A stretch of DNA of 59,972 nucleotides, taken from contig MU619348.1 in assembly GCA_025201805.1 (NCBI GenBank), positions 1 to 59,972 on the forward strand. Reading direction: 5' to 3'. The notes below the pieces were generated by a model. That model saw only the letters and a list, made by a program, of their open reading frames with translations. It was not told the origin of the DNA and did not search any database. This document shows positions 45,833-58,087 of this stretch, piece after piece (the first letter of the stretch is position 1; each line of letters opens with the position of its first letter). Source of the stretch: Parasitella parasitica (lineage: Eukaryota; Mucoromycota; Mucoromycetes; Mucorales; Mucoraceae). Made by a program: the position numbers and the translations under genes.

Positions 45833-47317
45833 TTAGATCGAGAAGTTGTAACGAATTTTTATTCTGGTCATTCGTATCGTCACTTGATCTGGCCATGCTT
45901 CATCCAACATATCAATCCACTTTCTTCGTGAGGATTCCGGCAACGAATCCGTCCAAGTTGCGATTTCGGTATTGCGTTGGATAGCAGCCCATCGAATCAT
46001 GATTTTATCCTTGACTCTGTCGCTAGCATCACCGTCTGCAAAGGGGACCTGGTTTAGAAACAACATTATATCGGTTTGATCTGCTGAAACCATTTTTCCT
46101 GCGCTGGGTCGTACGAAATAGCGCTCCGGCTGTCCCTTTGCATTGGGGCTGGTATTGCTAGTCAAAAACTTGAACAATATAATGTGATCGTCAGGGATCA
46201 TGTTCTTCAAAGAGAAATTCAATGTTTGGCCACGGCGAAAAGGCGGGTTAAAGTAAAGACGGGGCTTCTGCGGTCGACCTTTGAGTGTTTCAATCAATAG
46301 TGCCATCTGTCTCTCATGGCTCATCATACTATCATCTTCATCGTTGTTGTCGTTGTCGTTCTGCAATGATAAGATGCTGTCTCTTGGTGCAAATACCGTC
46401 GGCTCATCTTCATCGGTTGCGGGGCTTTTAATGATGGTATGCACATCGCTGCTTGCATCGTCCAGTGTTTCTGGCGAATGTACAATGATGTTCAATAAAG
46501 GAGGTGATGGCGGAGGAGCAGGTGCCACGTTACGGAATCTTGGAACTGGACTGGGTTCCACAAACATGATTCTTGGGTTGTAGTCCCAACAGTCATCATC
46601 CATGGTACCGCCACTTTCGTCAACATCGTCCTCGTTGGAACTTTGAAATGCCACCGTTTTTCTATTGCTCGGTTTGGTATAATTCACGTTGTCGTCTGTC
46701 AGTAGAGTGTCTGAGGAGGACGATTCTAAGGGCTGGTAGTCATTTCTGGCTTGGAAGCAAGAATGATACGACAACGAGCGATGATGGTCTCGTAGCTTTC
46801 GGATTTCTTCTCTTCGTTGATGTTTTCTCTTTCTGACTTCAGCGTAAGCTTCCGGAGAGTCATCTCCCCCATAATTCAGAATGCCGCTAGGCTTTACCGT
46901 TGAAAATGGACTTGATTTCCCTGGTGATAAAGATCCCTTTTCCCCATCATTGCTGACATTTATTGTGTCGTCGCTTAAAGTTGGAGAGAGGCCGTCGTCT
47001 CTAGAGGATGCTTTTCTGTTAATAAATAGCTGCTTTATACGACCGACAGAGGAAACCACTGTGGAGCGTGTTGTAGTAGACTCGGAATCATTCTTCTTCT
47101 TTTTTGATCCAATGCGATTGCTCGGTATCCAGCTCTTCAAGTTTTGCCACACACGTTGTCTTGATTCATTCAATGTGATATCATCCTTTGTTGAGATGGC
47201 TGCATTGCTGTTGCCGTGGGGCCAAATTGGAGTTGTTAAAGAAAGATAAGATCTGGTGCTTTTAGCGCTGGTTGTACTTTTTTGACTATAAACGGACGAG
47301 GCGTATTGCTTTCTCAT
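45833..47317 (-). CDS. MSP-domain protein with long disordered N-terminus
   Basis: A single exon of 494 aa. Residues 1-350 are Ser/Asp/Arg-rich and look disordered, with Pro-rich APAPPPSPPLLNI. From about residue 350 to 465 a major-sperm-protein fold is visible: LYFNPPFRRGQTLNFSLKNM, then IILFKFLTSNTSPNAKGQPE, RYFVRPSAGKM, DIMLFLNQVPF and DKIMIRWAAI. This is the VAP/Scs2 type of fold, but there is no C-terminal transmembrane anchor, so it is not a normal VAP. VAP domains bind FFAT motifs at ER contact sites; whether this one does is inference. The helix after the fold (SSRRKWIDMLDEAW) is unusual. Confidence 0.75.
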   Translation of the reverse strand: MRKQYASSVYSQKSTTSAKSTRSYLSLTTPIWPHGNSNAAISTKDDITLNESRQRVWQNLKSWIPSNRIGSKKKKNDSESTTTRSTVVSSVGRIKQLFINRKASSRDDGLSPTLSDDTINVSNDGEKGSLSPGKSSPFSTVKPSGILNYGGDDSPEAYAEVRKRKHQRREEIRKLRDHHRSLSYHSCFQARNDYQPLESSSSDTLLTDDNVNYTKPSNRKTVAFQSSNEDDVDESGGTMDDDCWDYNPRIMFVEPSPVPRFRNVAPAPPPSPPLLNIIVHSPETLDDASSDVHTIIKSPATDEDEPTVFAPRDSILSLQNDNDNNDEDDSMMSHERQMALLIETLKGRPQKPRLYFNPPFRRGQTLNFSLKNMIPDDHIILFKFLTSNTSPNAKGQPERYFVRPSAGKMVSADQTDIMLFLNQVPFADGDASDRVKDKIMIRWAAIQRNTEIATWTDSLPESSRRKWIDMLDEAWPDQVTIRMTRIKIRYNFSI

Positions 47318-47599
47318 TTTTCGTCGAGGAAAAAAATAGAATCAAGTAACAATAATAAAAAAAAGAAATAGGGAATAAAATAATAATATAAAAAAAAAAG
47401 GAGAAGAAGGGGATAGTCTACCTAAATATGTGTTTGATACAAATATTTGTCTTGTTTAGATGACCACAAAAAAAAAAAAATCTTTACAAACTTGTTGTTA
47501 TTGTTCTTGTGACAAGACCACATCATTTGCTCATTAGTGCAAAACATGGATTTTAATGATTATGATATGTAAAAATGTGCATGTAGGAAAATCAAAGAG
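47318..47599. other. Spacer between MSP gene start and SEC53 stop
   Basis: 282 bases, A-rich on the plus strand. It would hold the promoter of the minus-strand MSP gene. Nothing else is seen. Confidence 0.35.
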
Positions 47600-48588
47600 T
47601 TAAGGGAAAAGCTCGCCAAGAATACGCATAGTATCGTCTGGGGATTTTACACTGTGGCCAATGACGCCAGGATTAGTGAAAATCTCATAATCATTACCGC
47701 CTTCAAATGTTTTGTCACCAAAGAAATGAATTTTCTTGAAATTTTCTTCTCTCAGATGTTTCAAACAATAAGTCTTGTCCCATCCAGTAGGGAAAACATC
47801 GAATGAAATTTGACCGCCAATGGAGTAAGTTAAAGCCAAGTGGGGGAATTCTTTCTTGAGGTCCTCCACAAACTTCTTGCGAAGGCCTCTTGCAAGATCG
47901 TACTTTTCAAATTCATTACGCTCCTCTCTTGAACAATTACGGCCAATAGGAGAGATATTGATCATACCATTACGGAACTCAACAAAGGTACCACTAAATA
48001 AGCAGCATGAGCATATATATTACACAACAGCTCAAAAATGACTTACCGCTTCTTGGGAAGTTCCATGTCAGCAATATATCGTAGACAAAAGTTGACCAGC
48101 TTGGTATACTCCTCATCTCCAATCCACTGAATGAAAGACTACAGTAGAAAGTCAATACGTTCGTCCCTGTTGCGTGTATCAAATGTTACCTGAGAGGCCA
48201 ATTGTTTACCACAGCGAAAGGCGGTAAGACCATTTTCGGCAAAGCAAAAGTCAAAATCCTCAAGGACTAATCGAAAAAAAGCCAGTTTAGTCCACTGTTC
48301 TCCTTTCTTGGACCAACATGCCATTAACTTACTAGAATTACCAAGCTGCTCATACTGTTTGCTGATATCTGAGCCACCAACAAAACCGATGACTGTTTTC
48401 TTGCGAAGCTCTGCTAACGTTTTTTTCATTTCTGGCGAAATAAACTACAAATAAAGTCAACACACGCGTTGAGAACCATCATCTTTACATGAACTAACAT
48501 TGCGAGCAGGAGTCAAGGTGCCATCGACATCAAAGAGAACAATAGTATCAGGGTGAGTGCGGCCAGAAAAATCAGTGGTAGGAGACAT
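47600..48588 (-). CDS. SEC53: Phosphomannomutase
   Basis: Five exons: 48499-48588, 48333-48444, 48190-48266, 48047-48138 and 47600-47993, giving 254 aa, the same as yeast Sec53. The HAD nucleophile motif is [13 protein letters not shown] (about 17-29), and [36 protein letters not shown] and [17 protein letters not shown] complete the substrate and metal sites. Reaction: mannose-6-phosphate to mannose-1-phosphate in the cytosol, feeding GDP-mannose for N- and O-glycans, GPI anchors and wall mannan. All catalytic residues I can recognise are kept. Confidence 0.96.
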
Positions 48589-51284
48589 TTATGTATATGA
48601 TAAAGGCGTATGTAAGAAGAAGGTTGAAAACCTCTGTTGAAACAATTTAGTTTAAATAGTTCTGTTTGCCCAATTATAAACCAATACGTTCCTTGACGAT
48701 CCAAAAAAGATGAAATTAAAAGCACAATGAGGCTGGCCAATATTGGCGGTTTGTAAAATAAATAATTGTCTGGATGGTGAAAAATATTTGTCTGAATTAG
48801 GAAAAAAAAGTTACCCCTAAAACTATAAAAAAAAAACATTTCGACAGTTTCATTTCGTTTCTCTTTTTTTTTTTTTCTTTTCTTTGCCGGGATCTGGGGG
48901 TAGTTTGGTAGCTGCATATCAAGTTTCTTTGTATGTGTTCTTTTGGATATATCCTTAGTTTCTGATACTGCGGCCCCTCGCGCTATGTCAGTTCTTGTGT
49001 AGATGTGCCGGTATTCGCAACGGACTCGATAAGATGGCTTAGCTTAGCAAACGCATTTTTGGGATTAGACGTATTCTCACCTTCTCGTGGTTAATCCTGT
49101 GAATCAATGTACATATTTTGAGAGCAAAGAAGAATACAGGTGTGATTAGACTACCATAGCATGCTATTTTTTTTGTCGTTAAAAGTAATAATAATCGTTG
49201 TTCCAAATGAAAAAAAAATGCCTCCCTTCTAGTGCAATTTGTATCTGATGAAACGTTTCTACTTTTGAACCAAAATGAAAACGATTTGAAATCTAGAGTA
49301 AAGTAACACATTCTTCGACGTACCCTATAGTAATGATTCTTGACGGAAGGGACAAAAGACATACGCCCTTTGATCTCGGTAGTGAGCTCCCGAAGACGTT
49401 TCTTATTGGTTGCAGATAGTTCCCAAAAAGCATCTTTTTCGGGCAATGTCATTTGGACGAGAATGGGCTAAAAGCCGTTTTTGGAGAGGCACATTCAAAC
49501 ACTTGTCAGCATCTCCTCTTTCTTAGCCTTGAAGTCAGAAATAATTTGTAAATCGGCTTGCTCGCAGTGTTTATAATGTCTGTATGCTCATACATTTGTA
49601 AAAGAGTTTTTGAGAGTGGCAAATCTCATCTTAGCTGTGTTTTCTGTACAGTTGGATTTTCATCTATTCTATTCTCAAGGTGCTTTGTAAACCTACCTTT
49701 TAATTTTCGTCAATGGGATTCAAAATGTGGACGAATATCACACGCTCTCAAGATGACTCAAATGACAAATCCAGGCACAGTTTAAATCACCAAAAAAAAA
49801 CAACTGCGTTAAATCATGCTGTTATGCCCAGTGATTTTATGAGCAAATATCAAGAATAACGATAAAAGTCAACAGACCAAATTTCCAATTCAAAATACAA
49901 CAATTTTACTCATACAACAATGAGTAATCCAGAAATAAAAAGTGAACCTTTAAAGAAGTCTAGTTTTTCATACTTAACGTATGAAGAAAATGAAATCATC
50001 CTAGTGAAAGCAACATAATGCACTGCAGTCAAAATTATGCAACGAGAATTCTGTTATTTTATTGAAAAAAATGGGGATATTGTATATATTTTACGGATCA
50101 GCAATTACAACTGTTGGGACATTGTTTAATCACAGTGATAGTGGTGATCTATCATTACACAACCATTAACGGATTGAATGATCGATGTTTCAAACATCCT
50201 GTATACATCGAATCAGATTAGCTATAAAACAAGTAGAGAGAACTGGAGCATCTTCAGGTAAAACATCACTTCATATTATTGTTCCGGAAAGTATATTATT
50301 ATTGTTTAAAATGCCAAGACTTGAAGATGTAGTTAGAGTATGATACTCTAAATATACATGGGAGACTTCTTACAGAGATCAAGCATGGTCAATTAAGAGA
50401 GTGTCATGTTAAGGTTTAGTCTACCAATGTAGCGGTGCTGATTTGGTGTTGTGCTTGAGATCCAACATCTCGGGTATTCTCTCAATGATGCAAATGACCC
50501 TAATGAGGATTACACTGCTATGAGGATTCTCACTACCAAGGCTATACTTTCTTCCTCTTCCTGTGTCGTTAACTGATTAACCTCATCTTGGTATTACATG
50601 GCTAGTAGTTGGTTCTGTAGCTCAAGCATAATACTTCATCCCATAGCCACGTACCCGATGTCCATGCTCCGAAGCATAAATAGTTTGGACAATGTTGAAT
50701 ACAGATCAAATATAAAAATAAGTATATCTAGCCTTAATTCCATATCTATTTTGTATATCAAAGCAATTATACTTTGAAAAGGGGAACCGGTATCATTGAA
50801 GCAGGAGAGTTTGGTAAATCAACCAAATCTATCAATTCAATGGCAGGCAGGAATTACTCTGAATTTCTTAATGTTCAAATTTTATTGATGATCTCTCATG
50901 TACTTGTTCAAAAAGACTTGATATGAAGACATTGTATACTATGGAGCTTTTTACTAATCGCAATCACAAGAGTATAGTAATCAAACATCTGTATAGGAAT
51001 ATCCTATGGTTGCTGTGCTTTACAAGTTTAAGATAATCTATGGATAGCTTCAACTGCTTACATCTAACAAATGCTCATAGAAGCGGCTAGTCGACTTGAA
51101 ATGTCGTATAATTAATCTTGTAGCATCAATGCTTAGGTAACCTTTCTATCCAAGTGCCAGCTAGACCAACGTACTTGGATAGAAGGAATTCCATGCAGAA
51201 AACAACGTCACGAAATCATCATACAAACAAGCCTTCTTTTCCTTCAAGTTACTCCTTTTGCTCCTGTATCGTATTTGCTCGCAT
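48589..51284. other. Gene-poor region with possible gene fragment
   Basis: A 2.7 kb divergent spacer between SEC53 and eIF2A. A coding-like fragment on the minus strand (49325-49560) is listed separately. From 49.8 to 51.1 kb the DNA is AT-rich with stops in all frames; I see no gene there. Confidence 0.35.
49325..49560 (-). pseudogene. Unassigned coding-like fragments
   Basis: Minus-strand frames read CEQADLQIISDFKAKKEEML, then, after a GT...TTTTAG gap, MTLPEKDAFWELSATNKKR followed by LRELTTEIKGRMSFVPSVKN. A possible further exon is near 49089. Composition looks like real protein with charged helices. However, the gap does not keep the frame, and I could not find a start or an end. No family is recognised. 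It may be a decayed gene or one with an exon I cannot see. Confidence 0.25.
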
Positions 51285-53398
51285 ATGTCCACCACCAACA
51301 AACCGACTACTCAATTCTCATGTAAGTAAAAGTATGCAAGAGTTACTCGAACAAAGTATATCAACCCTACATAATGTAGTTCGTTCACAAAAAGAGTTGA
51401 CTATCTGGGATGGCTACCCCGAGCTCAAGGCTGTCAACAAGTTTGAAAAGTACGTCCAACGCATGCTTCAAATACAGGTTAAATGCTAACTTTGATTCCA
51501 TGTTAGGCCAAATACTACAGCTCGCACGTTCCATTACAGCAAATACGGTCATGTATACGCCTATTCCACAAATTTGAGGTAACAAATCATAGTGAAGATG
51601 GTATTGCGTTTTCTTTTTTTCTTTTTTTTTAACAAAACAAAATCATATCAATCTAGCATCAAAGTCTTTGATGCTTCTACTCTGGACCAATTTTGTGAGA
51701 TTGAAAAGCCAAATGTTATTCTTTTCTGGCTCTCTCCTCAAGGCAGCTACTTGGCCACTTGGGAACGTCCCAGTAAGTCGCTAGATGTAATATTGGATGG
51801 GCATGCGCTGATTATTTATTTATCTTAGCTAAACTCGAAAATGGTGCTGGTAGTAATAATCTCGTAATTTGGGATACAAAGACTGGCCAAGAAATTGCAG
51901 CCTTTTCTCAAAAGGTTCAAACCAATTTGTAAGTCAAAATATATGCTGGTGTATCTTTTCATCCAACACATTGTGCATTTTAGGAATTTTCAATGGACTG
52001 ATGATGAAAAGTATTGTGCACGTTTGGTTACTGGAGAAATTCAGTTTTGGGAGAGCAAAAATGTTGGAAAATGTAAGTTGAGACAAAGAGACCTTTCGTG
52101 CAAACGATTCACAATGAAGTTAGCATGTTGGGCTAGGCTTAAGCTTGAAGGTGTTGCTCAGTTCTCGTTGAGCCCTGGCAAGGCACCTGCTGTTGCCGTC
52201 TTTATTCCTGAAAAAAATGTAGGTTCCATACAATCCATCTAATGTTACTCACTGACTAACTGGATGCTTGTAGGGAGCACCTGCTATTGTGCGTATGTAC
52301 AGCATTCCTAACTTCAACTCAGCATTGTCCAACAAAACTTTCTATAAGGCAGACAGAATCTCAATGTACTGGAACGATTTGGGTACCAACCTGTTGGTGT
52401 TGACCATGACTGATGTGGACAAGTCAAACAAATCGTACTACGGTGAGACTAATCTGTATTATCTTGCGGTTGCGGGCAATTTTGATTGCCGTGTTCCTCT
52501 GGATAAAGAAGGGCCTATTCATGATGTTACATGGGGACCTGACTCTAAGGAATTCATTGTTGTCTATGGATCTATGCCTGCCAAGGCCACTTTGTTTGAC
52601 CACCGTGCGGAGCCTATGTTTGATTTCGGGATTAATCCTCGCAATTTCGTTAAATATAACCCTCAAGGACATACCATCTGTATTGCTGGCTTTGGTAACT
52701 TGAATGGCACTGTCGATCTCTGGGATAGAAAAAAGCTGAAAAAGATCGCCACCTTTGCTGCTTCTAATGCTAGTCATTGTGAATGGTCTCCTTGTGGTAG
52801 ATATCTTTTAACTGCCACGCTGACTCCTCGTCTCCGTGTAGATAATGGCTTCAAATTATGGCATCACTCAGGCACATTGATTTTCGAAGAAGCTGTGGAT
52901 GAGCTTTATCAAATCGGTTATTGTCCTGAACCCGCTTCTCATTATCCTATGCGTAATATCTCTCCTCCTCCTAATCCTATTAAAATCCTTCCTACTGTTG
53001 GTAGCGATGCCAAGGCAGCTGCGACACCCGCTGGTGCTTATAGACCTCCTCATCTCAGGGGTTCTGCTTCACCTGTGTCTCTCTCTGATAGAGCCTCTGC
53101 TTTAGTTGGTATCGGATCCTCTCGTACTTCTCCAGCGAAGATCGTAGGTGCAAAGTCTGGCAAGAATGGAAAGAAGGACGCTCCTTCCCCTAAGCCTCAA
53201 CAACAACAACGACAACAACAACCTGTTATGAGCCCAGAGGAAAAGCAAAAGAAGATTCGTAACCTCGAAAAGAAATTAAGACAAATTAGAGAACTGAAGG
53301 ATAAAATGGGTCGCGGCGAAGAATTGGGTCTTGCACAACAAGAGAAAGTCGCCTCTGAAGTTACTGTGATGAGAGAACTTGCAAATCTTCAACTCTAA
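51285..53398 (+). CDS. EIF2A: Eukaryotic translation initiation factor 2A
   Basis: Eight exons: 51285-51321, 51380-51449, 51507-51578, 51657-51772, 51829-51928, 51984-52072, 52124-52218 and 52274-53398, giving 567 aa. The N-terminal two-thirds is a WD-like beta propeller with LSPQGSYLATWERP, NNLVIWDTKTGQEIAAF, VTWGPDSKEFIVVYG and CEWSPCGRYLLTATLTPRLR followed by VDNGFKLWHHSG. A linker with GAYRPPHLRGSA and a C-terminal basic coiled coil (EEKQKKIRNLEKKLRQIREL) match eIF2A. It binds initiator tRNA and the 40S subunit, independently of the eIF2 complex. Intron 6 (52073-52123, 51 bases) is in frame and free of stops, so its retention would add 17 residues. Confidence 0.93.
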
Positions 53399-54158
53399 AC
53401 TATCCACCTCTGATGCGCCTGTATCCTGAAGGAATAAAATGTATTTAAAGTATTAATTTAGTGCTAATCTTATATTAAAATGATAGTGTTTAAATAACAT
53501 GTACTCTCATATCATTGTGTGGTTATTGAATTTAGAAATATCTCTTTTGATTGTTTATGATCTGACATGTTTACATCACGGTTGCATTACGGTATCCCAA
53601 GCACTTTTGAGGGGTTATAGGATGCAATATGTTGGTCTTTTTATTCTTATCTTGCCTTGTATTTTACTTGATTTTATAAAGTTTCTTGAGACAAGAGTAT
53701 TTACGCCCTTTAGATTTGTTGCTTCATTACTCAAAGAGGTAATGTTTGCGATATTCTCCCTCAGAAAATTGCTTACTCAAAATTTTAGAATTGTTCATAC
53801 TAATATTGCTGTAATCTACACGATTTGATGCAGAATTTAAAAACACTTGGCACAGATCTAGGATATACTTATTTGTGAAGTCATTATCATGCACTTTAGG
53901 CTTTGGTCAAACTCAATGTAATCAAATCGACGATTGCCATTTTTTCCGTCTTAAAGAATACTCTGCAAAATCTATCACATGTTGATTATCTGTGAGACGT
54001 TAAAGAATTGGCTTGTTTAAAAAATTTGCAATATTATGAAAAGGTAAAATAAGTGAAACTTTATTAAAGATTTAGGACCTTGGAATATAGAAATATGAAT
54101 GAGTACAGTATGTATACAAGATATGTAACGTAAAATGAAATTTAAACCTGGTGAAAAT
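53399..54158. other. Convergent 3' spacer
   Basis: AT-rich DNA between eIF2A and the Erv29-like gene. A 109-codon plus-strand frame at 53499-53828 is rich in Leu/Ile/Phe, as expected from AT-rich random sequence, and I do not count it as a gene. Confidence 0.4.
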
Positions 54159-55120
54159 CTAGAATTCTTTCTTTTTTTCATCGTAGCTTAGGCCACCAGG
54201 TCCAATGGAGACCAGTAACAGTAGCCCACCCATAATGCTCAGGCATTGGAAAAAGTCATAGCGCAAAAAATCTCGTTTATAGTTGGAATGATTTGTAGAC
54301 CACCAGTTATTAACCAGCATATTGATGATGCAGAGCAAAGAAACCAAAAATGTGGCAGACCATTTGGCTCTAAAACCTACTATCACCATCGCACACGCTG
54401 TTAATCCAACAAAAGAGACAGCCATACGCACATAGTTCCATTCACCATTCAATATGAACCCCAAAAATAATAATACCAGTAGCACACGTCCAGCAAGTTG
54501 AAAGTACTTGTCTCTTTCACTTACTGTTAGCTGAGGAAGCGACGCAAACATGCTGCTATGCTTGTTTCTTGATTTCTTTCGCAAAATTGATTCCGACATG
54601 CATAATAAAAGCCCACCTGTTACTGAAAGATTGCGTAAAAAGAACATCTATGTTGCATAAAGAAATCAGATTATATGTACATGAACTAATTACGTGTTGG
54701 TCTCGACTTACCAGATCAAACACCAACCCATAAGCAATTGCCTGGCCAGTAATGACTGCAGCCAACACTGCCACTGATAGGCCCACCTGGCGTTTTAAGA
54801 TAATACACGAAGCAAACATTGCCATAGACTATGTAAGATGTATCAAAAAACTTTACCAATGTTTATTGCTCTATTTTACTTACCATCGCATTAAACCCCA
54901 AAAACATAGATGCTGTGTATCCAGGAAAATGACGAGCTTTCTCCAGATACCGAACCTGATCCGACCATTGGTATGCGATGCGCAAAGCATCTTCGTAAAA
55001 TGTAGCTACTATCAAAAACCTACTTACTGCAGGTAGGTGGGGCTTGATAGGTGAGCCTATTAGTCCTAGTAAATGTTCGGCTCTTTCGCCTGTAGATCTA
55101 ATGGTGGTATTGATGCCCAT
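54159..55120 (-). CDS. ERV29: Erv29/SURF4 cargo receptor
   Basis: Three exons: 54884-55120, 54712-54828 and 54159-54647, giving 280 aa. Family blocks include FYEDALRIAYQWSDQVRYLE near residues 50-70, KRQVGLSVAVLAAVITGQA and LRNLSVTGGLLLCMSES. Later come GRVLLVLLFLGFI and the final FLRYDFFQCLSIMGGLLLLV. Seven or eight hydrophobic segments are visible. The C-terminus ends KKKEF, a KKxx-type dilysine signal for COPI retrieval. Role: packaging of soluble secretory cargo into COPII vesicles between ER and Golgi, for example vacuolar proteases and, in this setting, possibly secreted wall enzymes. The start is the first ATG after a TATA box. Confidence 0.92.
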
Positions 55121-55994
55121 TTCGAAGTATATTTTAAAATTAAGAAAAAGAACGCAAAATACCGAACCCACGCTTGATTTTTATACCATATCTTGCAAAG
55201 TGCAATGTTTTTCTATTTATCATTATTTCTTTATCGACTATTTCATGAATTTCCCTAAAGCAAAAGCATGATCCAGACATTATTGCGGGACATAAATCGC
55301 ATTCCAGGTACAACTAACAAATCACAACAACATACCACACATGGTTTGTGTACCTACCAACGTCTCTCTACCCCCTTAATATCACTGATATCCAGTGTTC
55401 AACCGTTTTCAATCCTTGGAAAAAATCATTAGCAGCAAAATTTATTTTTGAAGAATCTGCAATTTCATTTCGACCCAATTGTTGCGTAAACGTGCAGAAA
55501 AAGTTGCAGAGGAAATCTTTTAGTCATGAGTAGCTACCAGAGATTGCTACATACTATAGTTATTTTTTTGAGAACCAAAAGATTTGATCTGGCGATTTGA
55601 AAACTAAACTCTGATAACATTTACAGCCTCTATGATTTATTTTGCGATCTCTAGAGTAAGGGACCATTTGAAACGATAAATTACATAAAGTATAATAATC
55701 TGGGATATGGTGCATACTTTGCATCATTTGCTGTTTCGAATGATAAAGTAGTAGTATATAAAAATGATGTTGAAATGAGATGCTGGCATGGTTGCTTTGT
55801 TGTAGCCGCATGATCTGATATGAGTAATCTTTTGTAAGGATTGAAGCCCTTTGGGTATTAGATGGTGGAGATTTCCAATAATGATGAGTCACAATAGGCC
55901 AATGAAAAGACCCAACCTTCATGGCTAAAAAACCCTTTCCTTGGCTCTATCTAAGCTTCTTCTCTTTCTCGTTATTTGCACATTAAATTCTGAC
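55121..55994. other. Divergent intergenic region
   Basis: The spacer between the Erv29-like and HOM2 starts. It holds the TATA box at 55178-55185 for the former. TATATAAAAA at 55754-55763 on the plus strand is a distant candidate for HOM2. No gene is seen. Confidence 0.4.
55178..55185 (-). promoter_or_regulatory. TATA box of the Erv29-like gene
   Basis: Minus-strand TATAAAAA, 58-65 bases before the ATG at 55120. Confidence 0.5.
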
Positions 55995-57125
55995 ATGGCT
56001 CCTACAAAAAAAGTCGGTATTCTCGGTGCTACTGGTACTGTTGGTCAGCGCTTTATTCTTTTATTAGCTGAACATCCCATCTTCAGCATTCATGCTCTCG
56101 GCGCATCTGCTCGTTCTGCCGGCAAGACCTACAAGGATGCTGTCCGCTGGAAGCAAGCTCGTCCTATTCCCGAGAACGTTGCCCAAATCACTGTGAAATC
56201 TTGCGATGCTGAGCTTTTTAAGGATTGTGATGTGGTTTTCTCTGGCCTTGATGCCGATGTCGCCGGTGATATTGGTAATTATACAAACTAGATCGTGCAT
56301 GTGAACTGTAAATTGACAGCTTTCATAATAGAAATGGCTATGCTGAAGCAAAATATCGCCGTTTTCTCCAACGCAAAGAATTACCGCCGTGATCCCAGTG
56401 TTCCATTGATCGTCCCTACCGTTAACTCTGATCATTTCGACTTGATTGCTCATCAGCGTAAACTCAACAACCTCGACAAGGGTTTCTTGATCACCAATGC
56501 CAATTGTTCAACAACCGGTTTGGTTGTTCCGTTGAAAGCTTTACAGGATGCCTTTGGCCCTATGAGCCACATTATTGTCAACACTCAACAAGCCATTAGC
56601 GGTGCTGGTTATCCCGGTGTACCCAGCCTAGATATATTGGATAACGTTGTCCCTCATATTGGTGGAGAAGAAGAAAAGATGGAATGGGAAGTAGGTAAAA
56701 TTTTGGGTGATTTAGCTTCTGACAAGCAATCTTTGGTCCATTTGCCCGAGACTATTGTCTCTGCCACTTGCACCCGTGTTCCTGTTTTGGATGGCCATCT
56801 TGAAACTGTTTCCGTCAAGTTTACAAATGGCGCCCCTTCTGTCGAGCAAGTGTATGAGGTCCTTGAAAAGTATACCTCTGATGCTGAAAAAATGGGCTGC
56901 CATTCGGCTCCTCAAAAGCCCATTGTTGTAACTTATGATGCAGACAGACCTCAACCTCGTCTTGATCGTGAAAATTTGAAGGGCCAAGCTGTTACCGTTG
57001 GTCGTGTTCGCAAGTGCCCAGTTTTGGACATCAAGTTTGTTCTTTTGGTTCACAATACTGTCCTTGGTGCTGCCGGTTCATCTGTACTCAATGCCGAGAT
57101 TGCTGTTGCCAAGGGTTTGATTTAA
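55995..57125 (+). CDS. HOM2: Aspartate-semialdehyde dehydrogenase
   Basis: Two exons, 55995-56274 and 56332-57125, giving 357 aa. The NADP-binding loop [13 protein letters not shown] is at residues 8-20. The catalytic Cys lies in [16 protein letters not shown], and the substrate-binding part is in [19 protein letters not shown]-type sequence with [11 protein letters not shown]. The C-terminal [20 protein letters not shown] closes the fold. Reaction: reductive dephosphorylation of aspartyl-phosphate to aspartate semialdehyde, the shared step to threonine, methionine and isoleucine. This is the fungal/archaeal branch of the family. Codon choice is C-ending more often than in neighbours, hinting at high expression. 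Confidence 0.96.
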
Positions 57126-58087
57126 GCACTATTCATGCTGTATATTTTCTTAGAATTAAATTACATTTTTAAAATAAAACATCACTATTGTATATTATTA
57201 TTCATATTTTTGTCTAACCATCACTGCTGGAGCGAAAAAGAAAAGAAAAGAAAAAAGGGCCGTGTGCGATTAAAAAAAAAATAATAGTTTATGTCGCATT
57301 CGATTTCTATTATCTCTTTCGCTTGGATACAAGTATGTATGTATTAAGGAACCTTTAGGACACAAGGTATGAAATTTCTGTCACAGATTTGTATGCTGAA
57401 TGGAGACTTGCTGATATCAAGGAAGCCAAATGTACTGAGAGAATGAGCGTCTAATTTGTTGACAATATATTCATGTTCATGGTACAAGTAAACGATGCAA
57501 GGTTGATTTTATTTGATCATTTTAGATTTTTACAAATAGAGTGGTTACATACATCCAGACCATCTACAAAGCTGCTTGTTTTACGACAGAGAAGGAAAGT
57601 TGAAGGGAATTGAAATTTCAATCGTACCTGTCGAAGTTGGTATCATAGATCAAAGCGGCTAACTTGTTTGCATTAGGATTACTTGGCCTTTTCAATCGAT
57701 TCGTTGTTCAAGAATACCAAAGTCGCCGAAACGGTGCTGTCGTTCAGGTCGAAATGTGAAATGACTCCCCTAATACTCGCTTGATGAAAAGAGTCAATTC
57801 AGAGGCTTGAAGTGACTATGGCATTTAATGTTTTAGTCCTCATAACTTCTTACTACCGCCGGTATCTTTTGTTAGACTTAGTGAGTAAGATGATCTTAAT
57901 CTTCAAATGATAGATATTTTCCTTGATTGTTATTTAGTAGACAGTGTTCCTGTCGAAGAGTTTATTATCATATCGATCGTGTTCCTTAGGAGATTGTTCC
58001 TATAAGTCTTTTATAACCTTATTGCTAATTTTCGTTATTCAAAGAGTGGGATATTGTCCCATACAGTACTTGATCGAATGTTGTTCC

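Noticed and set aside
53499-53828. 109-codon hydrophobic plus-strand frame
   Set aside because: Leu/Ile/Phe richness is expected from AT-rich DNA; no pattern of membrane-protein family and no promoter seen.
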